From: Nereocystis luetkeana
Taxonomy: Eukaryota > Sar > Phaeophyceae > Laminariales > Laminariaceae
NCBI GenBank assembly: GCA_031213475.1
Contig: JARUPZ010000003.1
Span: 16,734,869 to 16,798,868, forward strand
Length of the DNA: 64,000 nt
Direction: 5' to 3'
Shown here piece after piece: positions 12,601 to 24,200 of the stretch. Numbering within the stretch: position 1 is the stretch's first letter; each line of letters starts with the position of its first letter. Both the position numbers and the translations under genes were made by a program. The notes beneath the pieces are model-generated. The model saw only the letters and a program-made list of their open reading frames with translations, was not told the DNA's origin and did not search any database.

Positions 12601-15157
12601 AGGCGCTGATTAGGGGCTTGATCAACCCCGGAGGGCGTTATCGGCGGGAGGCAGAATTGAGCCCAAAGGCACCTCTACTCTGTTATTCTATCAACCACTG
12701 AGAAGCTCACTCAGCGGGGTGTTATACCATCGAGCTACTCAGTCAGGGGCCTGCCGACTGAGTAGTTCAGTGCTTATTTTTTATACTTTAGGTTAGATAG
12801 ATAGATGCAACCTTTGCGGCCACGAAACTCCTACACAGGGGCACCTCGCACAGTAGCGCATTGCAGTTCGGTAAGGATTTTAGGCAACTCAATCTAAGTT
12901 TATCTCGAAGGCCATATACCAGCATTTACTATGAGCGCCGTTGTCAAGGCTTCGAGTCCCTGTCCTACCCAGGCGGCGGATCAAAGACCGCGCCCGCGCT
13001 CGAGCCGTTTGAGTCAAGCCCTCGCAGCGCGAGCATGGTTTATAACCCCGGGCAAGGAAGCTTGTGATGACTTCATGCACTCGGAAGCTTATTCATTTGT
13101 TTGAATCCACTGTACTGCTGGAAGTCGTGCTTTCAACATAGTAGAACAGTCAATTTTCCTACGATGTATGTGCAGTTGGAACTCAGAATCGCCTTTTCGG
13201 TGATGGCTACTGTATAATCGATGTTTTATCTATTTTTAGGAATTATTGTCTTTCGCTCACTGTTAAACCTTGTCCTGAAGAAAATGTGTCGTACTGATGC
13301 CCAATGTCGCTGCCTCTGAGTAAACCTATAAACAGCCTAGAAATGGTCGTAAAGGAGGCGACACAATGCACAAAATATTAATTTCTGGGTAGGTCTGTCA
13401 ATTATAATGCTGATGACAATTACTGCTGTAGTATTTATGTGATCCAAAGCGGTTACAATCGGCCATATATGTCACAGCAGTGGAAGAATTGCCTGTACCC
13501 TTGGCATTGGCATCGCCTCCATGCCTTCACGTTCAAATCATCTCCGATATTAACTCTCGACGTCTTCTCTCCATTCTGGAGCACGCGCGCCGGAGAATGC
13601 CGACACACATGCGGGGCCCTATGTGTTGCGTTGTTCGTGCTAGAGCGAGCTGAGGTTCGCATCACGGCACGAAACTGCCTCATCGTGATCCCCGACCCCG
13701 ACTGTGTCGGGGGCGGCCTCTCGAGTGCTTGGGCCGTGGCCTGGCTGCCGGCTGGCTAGATGTGAGTACGTCTGCTGTGTGTTGGACAAGTGGAGTGGTC
13801 GATACTTGATTTAAAACAGTCTCGTGGCCCAACAATTTGTTTGACGACGACCTACATTTGCCCCGTCAGGTCTATGTTTGGCCCTTCTGAAGTATAATAG
13901 TCATCACCATTGGGATGTCCTTGATAGCTGTGGCCGGATGTGCCGTGCTCGTTTCTTACAGAAAGTTTTTTTTGATGAAAACGTCAGCTGTGAGTTGCAC
14001 GAGTTGAGTGCGCCATACTTGACATGTATCATAGTCTCCTGGCCAAATATTTCGTTTGACGGCCTACCTTTGCCCCGTCAGGCCTACCTTTGGCTCGCCA
14101 AGCCTTCTTTTCGGAAATATAATAGTTTTTTTAGCACTGGGATGTCTTCGACGGGTGTCCGTCAAGGGGGACCTGTGCCGTCAACAACCGACATCTATGT
14201 TGGCTCGTGAGGTTAAACATATATTGTTTTCGATTCCAGCGCCCAGATTAGACCTCTTCTCCTTTCATTTGGCCGAAACGGGAGAGGCCACATCCTCCGC
14301 GGCTTTTGACAGCTCATGGCGGCAAGAGTTTGGGTAATATGGGCTGGGGTGGCGGGTGCCATGCTCCGCCGTTGCCTAGGCGTTGAGGGTTGGGCGTTCC
14401 GGAAAAGAGTGTCGAAATTCCCATTCGGGCTATTTTACGTGTGAAAACACGAGTTTTGCGCAGAACTGTATGTTGAGATTCGTAGGCTATAGCATATGGT
14501 CGGGAAGCGACCGCCGCGAGCCTCTTCAACTGTTGTGCACGCGGGGGACCAGACGCCGTAAGGCAGAGGGGACGGGGTCATCGAGGCCGACCGAATCGGA
14601 TGAACCTACGCTTCGGCAGGAGCAGTACGCTGATGGATCTACAAAACGTGTCTACGAAAACTATGTTTTACACACAGCACCGGCAGAAAATAGAATCGCA
14701 TGCATCGTGTAGTTTTGGTTGTGTTGTGAAAGCTTTTCGTATTATTATGTAACTGCCAAGATAAAAAAAAGGAAGTTATGGACGAGTAAATGTTTGCATG
14801 TAAGTGCGCGTTATGTTCATCCTGCAACGTTTTTTAGTTTCTGACCCTCAAGGATATGATTGTGTCTTTTCTCTTTGTGCCTACTGCTGTAGAGATAAAT
14901 GGAGTACGCACTCGGTGGGACCCGAACCCACGACTTGACTTTAGTAGGGACGATAATCACCAAGTACAGAGTATCCCCCTCCGGGACGCCATTTCACCTC
15001 CCCTAGTCGTGCCCCACGGTGCTTCCCTGCCTCGACTGCATTGTTGAGGGCCTTGGGCGTGCGTGATGTGCTATGCTGGTGCTGTTGTTACTGCCGCCGC
15101 TCTGCTGCTTTTGTTGTTGTTCTGCCGCTGCTTCGTGCGGCTGCTGTGTTGTTCTGC

Positions 15158-15205
<48 letters not shown>

Positions 15206-18200
15206 CCACACAGCCCGCGTCACGGAGTGGGTCGGCTCGGGATATACGTAGTATTCTGCCTTTCCTTCTCGTACGCCACCGGACTCCCCTTCCTCGACTG
15301 ATGTCCCTGGGGCAGTCTCGGGATTGCGGATATACGTAGTATTCTGCCTTTCCTTCTCGTGCGCCACCGGACTCCCCTTCCTCGACTGATGGGCCTGGGG
15401 CAGTCTAGGGCGTGCATGATGTGCTACTGCTGCTGCTCTTGCCGCTGCTCTGCTGCTGCTTAGCACGTGCTACTAGTGTGCTGTTCTGCTGTTGCTCTTG
15501 CTGTTTCCGCAGTAATATGTGTTACCTGCTAACCCCTGTGAGAATGTTTTTTGTTATCTTTATTTCAAGTCACCCCTTCTCGGGGATGTGTCTCGGCATC
15601 TTGAAGTTGGATGACGGATACATCGTCTTCGGAAGCTGTACGAGTACCGTCTCGTAATTGATATGTGTTTGGCGTCTGGGCGGAGGTCTCGTGCCAGCGT
15701 AGTTGTCGTACGATACGTACCTGTACACTACGCTGCTGCTTGCTTCTTGTGAGTTTGCTGCACCAACGCAATCGCCGGCGCTTCGCACTGTTGATTTGCA
15801 CGATCGACTGCTGCTCAACTAACCGTTTTGTGGCTATCTGCACGCGAAGTATACAGTACGAACACCGATCGCCTCGTACGTGACTTGTTTGTAAAACATG
15901 TGCCACTTGCTGCTGTACGAACGAGTAAGGTGTTGTTGTGTCGGATGGCGGAGAACAACGGTCGTCATTCCTGCGTTTCCAGCACTTCCTTCATTTCACT
16001 CGGACTTTTTTTATATGCGCCCTTTGGCATTACTGTCACACTAACAGCCTCGAGTTGCCTGCCGGTACGCGTTCAGAACCTACAGGCATGCGCGGAGCCA
16101 CCGGGGGGCGTCAGCCCGCCGCGGCGAACCCCCCCTTGTATATCTATGCTGGCCCCCCGCGGGGTAAACTCTATATTATTAGGTATATAAAGCGATGTCC
16201 TTAGGAAGAAGAAAGACTTACAAATAAAGACCCCCCCTGGGGAGAAACGTCCCTGGGGGGTTCTTTCGACACGCCCGCTCCCTGCCATAGACTCGTGCGT
16301 ACGTATCAGGGAACACTCAGGTTACTAGCGTGCCTCCAGCGCAACGACACATCATATCGGCCTTCAACATCATGTATCGTGAAAGAAAACATGTACCGGG
16401 TAACAATATGAGGGCGGACGTCCCCTGCAGCCCGATGTTGGTTCGCCCCCCCGAGGTGGCATTCATTGTTTCGTGTTGTCCTCTTGGAGACAGCGATTGA
16501 GCTTGAGTCGAATGTTGTGCCCAGGGACAACAAAGGGTTAAAGGGGATTCAATTTGAAGAAAAAAGGACGAAGCTTACCCCATGGAGAGAACGCAATGTT
16601 TTGACCACTTTCTCGTGCATCAAGGGGGGGGGGGGGTGATATGGTACGGGAACAACACAGACGATAGTTCGGTAATGTCAGCCCAACCCGACGTAACGAA
16701 GCGGCAAAAATACTATACCATGTACCAGTATCTGTTAAAATATTGCTCCAATATAAAATTATGTCTGCGTACGAGCAACCAAGTGTCCATCCCCGTAACG
16801 TATTGTTTTCAATGCCGTTTTTGTAGGGGGTGGCTGGTGTGACTCCCCGGGGTCTTCAAACGATCGCCCTCGGATCTTCGCTTTAGATCTCGGCTTCAAA
16901 TCTCCGGTGCAAATGCGTACGCTGTGTTGGTTTGAGACAATAATTCCAGAAAGAAACAGATTGATAGTTGATAAGTATCTTACATTAAGGAACCGCTGTA
17001 ACTTGGGGGAAAATGCAGATGCCGAAACCCCTATGCGTGTATACCCAATACCTCCGCTCCATTGTGCTCACTCGATTGTACAGGTTTTGGGGTGGGATGC
17101 AGACGGCACGATCATCTTCAACGACATGAGTTGCTCAAATAACTGGGCGACAGATAACGGCGGTTGCCTCTACAGTGTGGGCAAGGCCATCTTCAACGAT
17201 GGGGCGGCCGTGTTGGACAACGAGGCGTTCAACGGAGGCTGCATATGTAAGCGCAACGCTGTATGTGTCATCTGGTGACCACTGGTGGGGGCACCGCTGT
17301 TTACCATCAGCATGATAGTGCTACATTCATCCGTTCTGGGCGTTGAAACGCAGCGCGAAACAAACGTGTCTACAAATCGATAGCCGTGTCGGTGTCAATT
17401 ACTACTGCACAGAACGACACGTGCTATGTACTATAGAGCATAGATGTAGGGGGGGGGGTATGGAGCTCCACACATGAGGAGCCTCTGCAGCTATGGGTAG
17501 TAGAATATAGGAGGTGCACGCCTGTTGTAGTGCGAAAAATCGTTTATGAAAAACGCGGGGCGAATAAGCCCATGTGCAGCCATTCCGAAGAAGCGCGCCG
17601 CTGCCGACGTCATCATCGGCGGCGATCAATTGTTGATGCTGTAACATTCCCGTAGTTCGTGCAGCATCGATATCGCGTTGGTCAACAACCGATGAAGAGG
17701 TGCTTGCATGCTGCAGTACCAGAAGCAGTTGCAATTTTCCTGTGCAGTACCAATCATAGAAGCACCTATAAAGCCCAACCCTACGTCCCGCGTGGTATAC
17801 CTCGTGAATCGTATTGTTGACGACTGATTGCTTGACTTGAAAAACTGTGTTGCGAACGAACTATCTCTATGTGGCCCCCACGTGTGATAATCAGATGCGG
17901 GCGAGGGCGGTGATATCAGTGTGAGCGGTGGAATCTTCACTTGCCGATCGGGCTCAAGCGGCGGGTTCCTTTACGCCGGAGAAAACACCCGTGTGACCAT
18001 AGCAGGAGCTGCCTTGGTGGAAGGCAACGTTGCCGGAAAGAGAGGCGGCGCGGTGGGTTTGACAGCAGCAGTAACATGGCCGCACCTACACCATGAAGGG
18101 GCTTCTCCGTCTTCAACTGTAGACATCAACATATGCGGTTTCCTCGTTTCCCGGGCGACCCTTTCCTCTTTTTACCTTGAAATATCTTCTCTATGTGTGT

Positions 18201-21200
18201 ATGTATGTTCTTTCGAGGTTTTATAGGTGCAGCAAACGCAACTGTTTGCCTGGTATAGTCTTGGAGCCAACCAGGTACCGGGTACAATCGGATACCGGTG
18301 TTCCGCAACAAGGCGTATCGAAGCGAGAGCTGCCTCCCTGGGCGATGCATGATGTGCGCTGGACGTCTTAGCCATAATTTATGCATACCCTTCTAAAAAG
18401 TGCCACAAGCATGCCTCGGCATGCGATGGTTCGTCACATCTGAACTTGTCGAAGGTTTGACATCATCAAACCTTTCTTTGCAGCAGGAACGTTTGTTGGC
18501 GAAGCATGTTTTTCCGACACGTATTCCCGTGGGAATCTGTCGTCACGAAGGTCTCTCTTCCTGTGCAACCTTTCGCCTGGCTCAGGTAGCATCCAACAGA
18601 CTAGGGTACGGGTTGAAATAACATATTGAAGTGGTAGCTATAGACCGTTGAAGCGCCATCCCCGGCTTCCTCTTTCTGTGCTGCCGCAAAAGGTGTATTG
18701 TGTTGGCGAGGGGGTATCAACAGTATCGATTGAAGGGGGGACGTTCAGGGACAACACGGCGCTGGAATCAGGAGGCGTGATCGCATTTGGGGGAGCTTCT
18801 ACGCTGGTGACAATTACTGGAGGGGCGTTTTTAAACAACAACGCAACGTGAGCCCGACTTTTGGACGTATTGGTGGATCTGTTCCGTACCAGGGTGTGAA
18901 GTTTGGTTGGGCTTGAAACATGCAATTTGAAGCAGGCCGATCTGTATCCAGTACCTGGTAGGGGTTCATCGGCGCGCGATTAACGTCGATGTTTTATTCC
19001 ACTGTTCCGACTGTGTCATGCCGCCGTAATGTGTTGTCCATGCCTACCCCATTGAGGGGTATCGCTGGGCGAGCTCGTGAAGACTTCATGTAGAAGAGAT
19101 ACGCATCGAGAAGGGCCATATGTCGTGTGCACTGCATTGCCGCAGAATTGAAGTTGCTCGCTGTAGCGAGAAGGCAGTTGTCGCGAGCCCTATGTTGGTG
19201 GGAGCAAAGTCGCAGTTTTGTTTAGGTTCTCTTTGTCGAGGAGACGTTTTTCGAGAGTCGCGTGTTGGTGTCGGAGTTAAGTGACGGTGTTTTCGTTTGT
19301 GGGAGGCGGTTATCGGGAGTCGCGTGTTGATGGGAGCGAACGCGCAGCAGTTCGATCGCTCGCTTTGGCATTTAATAGAAGGAAGAAGTACGAACTTTGA
19401 GGGAGGGGAGTGCGTTGTGCGTGATACCCCTAACTCTAAGTATGCCACCACAATGGTTTGGTGGCTGACGTAGCGAGGCTGGTCTGTGAAGAGGTGAATG
19501 CTGATGGGGGCTGCTACTGTATATACGAAGCATTGCCCTACTACGGGTGCCAGCAACAATAGTGGTAGAGTGCCTCGCTTCACAGAAGAGAAGGGTGAAC
19601 ACAATCAATATATCTACAATACGTACTTTCAAAACAGCAGTCTGCTCGCTTTGGGACGGTGGGGACTAAGGCAATTTGAACTCTCTTTGTAGGTGGCCCA
19701 GGCATGGCATGCGGGTTGTGAGGGCGGACTAAGGCTTGAACGGCCTAGCGACAACGGCATGTCAATCGAGAGACGGTAGAGCGGCAGCAGGGTAGGTATG
19801 AGTAGGAGCAGCAGCAGCAAGCAGCAGCAGCTTAAAGAAAGAGAGTAACGCGGTAAAGGGGGTAGCAGCGACCATGAACGGCAACAGCGGACTAAGGCTT
19901 GAACGGCCCAGCGACAACGGCATGTCAATCGAGAGACGGTAGAGCGGCAGCAGGGTAGGTATGAGTAGGAGCCGCAGCAGCAAGCAGCAGTAGCTGAAAG
20001 AAAGAGAGTAACGCGGTAAAGGAGGTAGCAGCGACCATGAACGGCAACAGCAGGAAGAGCCACAGCGACAGCAGCACCGGCGGCAGCAGCGGCAACAGCA
20101 GCAAGTAGGGGCGACGGCAAAAGCAGAAGCACCGACACCCGCGGGATCAGAAGGAGTTGGGTATTCAGCATCACCCGCTGGCCTATTTTGTCATCTGACT
20201 TCGTCGGCTAGAGGATTCAACCATCCAAAGAAGGGTCGCGAGTGCGATTCTCGTCAAGTTCATACATATTTGTTACTCGCCTACCAAGTATTGCTAAGCG
20301 TGCGTGCTGTAGACAATATGAATGGTGCATTAATATTCAGTAAGTGTGCTCCTCGATACTGCTGTGGCCCTTGGCATAGGGAGGGCCCGGGGAATTGACG
20401 TTGTGAAGTCTGCGAGAATCGATGAACTCGAAGCGGACATGCATACATTATATATATATATATCATTGGCTATACAACACTACAGTAGTACCCACTTGCC
20501 TATTTATAGTGGTCGCGTGACTTAAGTAAGCCGGCGAGTAGTGCTGCATAGCCAACTATCAGTGGGTAGTGTTTGTTGTATAGTGAACGTTGTGCGTGGT
20601 ATCTGATCTCGAGATAGTCGGAGCTCACGTACTTGTTAACACTGACTTCGGAGCACACTTGAACCAGGCATAACATTTGATACTTCCCTATTAATAGCTC
20701 ACACGCTCGAAAATATCAATTCTGAAGTCCGTGAGAATCGAAAATCGTGACCGGATATTTAGCACTACCTACTAACCCTACTAAGTATATGAACATAAAC
20801 TATATACTCACGTGACTAATTAGGCCAGTGGGTAACGTGCTGTATACCTGGTACGCAACGAATGGGGTGTCGTGAAATCGAAACTCGCACACGCCATGCG
20901 CTGTTATGTCCAAGCCTGCGCGCTGGAGACATTGCAAAAGGCTTTAATACTGTGCTCCTGGATACTACTAACATGCTAATATTAAGTGACGGAGATCACT
21001 TTTAGAAGTCTGCGAGATTCGACGAACTCGAAAGCATATATACGTTGCTGGTTATACAGCACTCATGACTGCATACCTGACTTCATCGCAGTTTTCAGTA
21101 CAGTGCCCTCGACAAGTGCGTTTATTGTGCTGTGATAAGTGTATAACTTAATTAGGTAGAGGTGCCTAGCCAACAGAAGCAAACCACATCGCTTTGATGA

Positions 21201-24200
21201 GAAAGCTTGAAACTGTGAAAAAAAGATAGCATCATCATACGTACTCAAACCAATTGGTGATAGAGACAAAATAGTCCCCGTGCGTATGGCCTATGTAGAA
21301 GCCCCTTCGTTCACACCCATACACACAGCAGCACAGACGTAAGAAACAGCAGCACAGCAATACAGCAGTACAGCAACCCAACTGCAGCCCGCCAACTTAT
21401 CTCTAGGGCAGCACACGTAACCGCTCAGAAACCCAGCACAGCAGTACAGCAGGACTCACTCCACCCATCCAGTTACTCACCCATCCTCCCGTGTTTGCCA
21501 CAACCCCAGCTTAATCAAACCAAACACGCCAACCATAACCGCACTCCACCTAACCCAGCGAAATTGCTTTGCGGCCATCCGTCATTCGTACAAATGTGTT
21601 CGCCCCATATAGGGGTTGTACCCGGACGTGTCTGGTATGGTGGGAAATGCTTGCCGCGTTGAGACTTGGCTATAATACAGTCGTCGCGAATGCCCACCCC
21701 GCGCTTCCACAGGTTCTATGGCGGCTTCGCATTCCTAGAGGCTCAAGCAAATATCACGTGCGAGGGAGTCGCCATCAAGGGGCACTATGCTGGAGAACAG
21801 GGCGGGGGGATTTATGCCCGGGAAGCCACACTAGTGAAGTCTAGCTGCGACTTGGTTGAAAACGAGTCTCCGCAGGGGGCCGCTCTGTACCTGACAAACG
21901 TGAGGAACGCCACGTTCGATAACCACAGGGTCAACTACAACCTAGCCTCGGGCGGCAGCGTAGTATACGCGACCGCCAGCGTCGCCGTTGTCAGAGGAGT
22001 GACCTTCGCGTCGGGCCTCGGCCATGAGGATGATCGGTTAAATCGCGCAATACAGCTCGACGGCGACGCAACACTAATCGCGGAAGGTTGCGTGTTCAAT
22101 GGATGGCTCGGCGACACTGTCATCTACCACAAAAGCTCGGTTGCAGGCTCGCTTGTCCTCGACAGCTGTGACTTCAGCGGGAGCTCTGCGGCCATGGCGG
22201 TCATCTCGCCCCACTCGGACGCCAAAATCCGCAACGCTGTTGTCGGTGATCAGATGTTTGCAAATGTCAGCACCCTCAGCAGCTCGATGAAGCTTGTGGA
22301 CCGGGTTTCGGACTGCAGCTTTCCGAACATATGTGGGGCCGGGATATGCGTGAACAGCACGCTCGGGGTGCTGTGTGAGTGCCTCCTGAGCGGCGAATGT
22401 CTAAACGATGGCGGCGAGCTATCCCTCAGGGTCATAACGCCTCCAGCTTCGAAGACCTACAGCCCCGACGTGGTGTCGTATGAGCTAGTAGTCTCTTCAG
22501 CGGGAGACGGGACGACCTACATCATCTGGAACCTGAGCGCCGAGGGTGGAGACCTTCACTTGAAGGTAGTTCCGTCCAACGGGGTCTTGTCTCCTAACGG
22601 TACCGTGATTGTTAAGGTTGTTGGTACTCCGATGGAGCAGGACATGGGGGGGAACCTCACCAGTAGTTTCGAACTGACGTCGGTACCCAGCGCCAGCACG
22701 AACTCGACCGGAGGCGTCAGGCTGGACGTTGTCTCAACATTTTATCTTTGCCCAGCGTTCGAATACGCCAAGCCACCGGCCATGGAAGGTGAACGCGTCT
22801 TGTGCGAACAGTGTGCGACCATCGCGGGGGAGAAGGGCGTGTACTGCGATAGCCCGGGAGCGACATTGGCCTCGTTGCCTATCCAACCTGGCTACTGGCG
22901 ATCAACCCTTACGTCGCAAGTGATCCACGAATGCCTCAACTCTGAGGCGTGCAAAGGCAATACAAGGGTATCGGGTTCGGACGATTACTGCAAGGATGGA
23001 TACACGGGGCCATGTGAGTCCAGATTTCACCAAACAGCACGATAAGCATTTGACGAATATATGTGGCCGAGAGTTACATTACGATGGGGTCGTGTCGATT
23101 AAGGGAGAGCAGTTGTGGCCAGAACTCTACTTGTTTTACGTAGACGCTAGACTATACCTGGTGCCAGGCACGGCTTTACTTCTTAGCCGTCTGGATACTG
23201 GACGACGTATATATATTATATATATATATGTATATTAACTCCCAAGAAATCATGGTGGTTCGAGCTACCTCTGCGGTTCCCATCACCTCATTTCCATGTA
23301 CCAATCGCCTGCGGAGGTGATAGCTGCCTCACGCCACCCACTAATCCTGCTCAACTTTCACCGCTGACGCTCCCACGATTATCTGTCTTCTGCCAGATTG
23401 TTCTGTATGCACCAAAGGATACGCAAGAAGCCTCAGCAACACATGTCATTCCTGTAACGGCGTCACGGCCGGGCTGCTCATTGCGGCGTGTGCATTCTTC
23501 GCCATTATGGTGTTGCTGATGCTTGTCTTCTCCGCTGTCTTCCTCATTGGCGGGCTTGACGCCATCCGAATCGCCCGGCAGTCCGTGATTAGCAACTTCT
23601 ACAACATGACCGAGAGTGCCATTTTTTGGCGCCGTAAGCCGGAGACCGGTTCAAACGAACGAAACACTTCTGGGCTCGGCGCTAGAGTGGACGCTCGGGG
23701 TGGCGTCCTTGTTCCTGAAATGGGCGTTAAAATAGGCGTTAAACACGGCAGTGTTAGGACTCGTACCAGTTCCATCAGAGGGCAGCTGTCCAAACATCCG
23801 GATCAAACCGAGCCCGAATTGACGTATCCCCGACCTCCTGGCATTGTTGTGGTGGCCAAAACTAGTGTCAGGCTGCCGCGCGTGAGGGTCAAACGCGCGC
23901 CAAGTGACGAGACAATGTCGGATGGTAGTCGTCATGCTCAACGGTTTTCCAGCGCTGGTGGAGGCGTAACCGGGGCAGTAGCGGGTACGGGTGTAGAGAT
24001 GGCGGCCGGCGGGAAGTTCAAGGACTGGGCGATCGCGAAAAAAGTGAAACACTGGTCACAAAAGCTGCCACTGAACAAGATCAAGATCCTGGTAGGGGTA
24101 TGGCAGATCCTCGCCGTTTTTTCGAGTATCACAGGGGTGGAGTTCCCGGCTTCCTACGCCTTATTTTTATCGTGGATCAACGTGCTGAACTTTGATCTGG

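Larger units (their letters stand above)
3647..17083 (+). other. Intron 1 (13.4 kb), loaded with element relics
   Basis: Donor GTGAGT at 3647 and acceptor TTGTACAG at 17083. No exon-like beta-helix sequence was found between them in any frame. The intron contains an inverted-repeat element, a SINE, a decayed DIRS-like element, a 213-bp tandem repeat and CTG-rich tandem repeats. Confidence 0.5.

Noticed and set aside
15041..15466. Long poly-Leu, poly-Cys, poly-Ser and poly-Ala open frames
   Set aside because: They are the six readings of a CTG-rich microsatellite and its flanks.
20190..20265. tRNA-like sequence with a 5-bp T arm (GCGAG, TGCGATT, CTCGT)
   Set aside because: The acceptor stem needs a bulge and no anticodon arm could be found, so not called as a tRNA.
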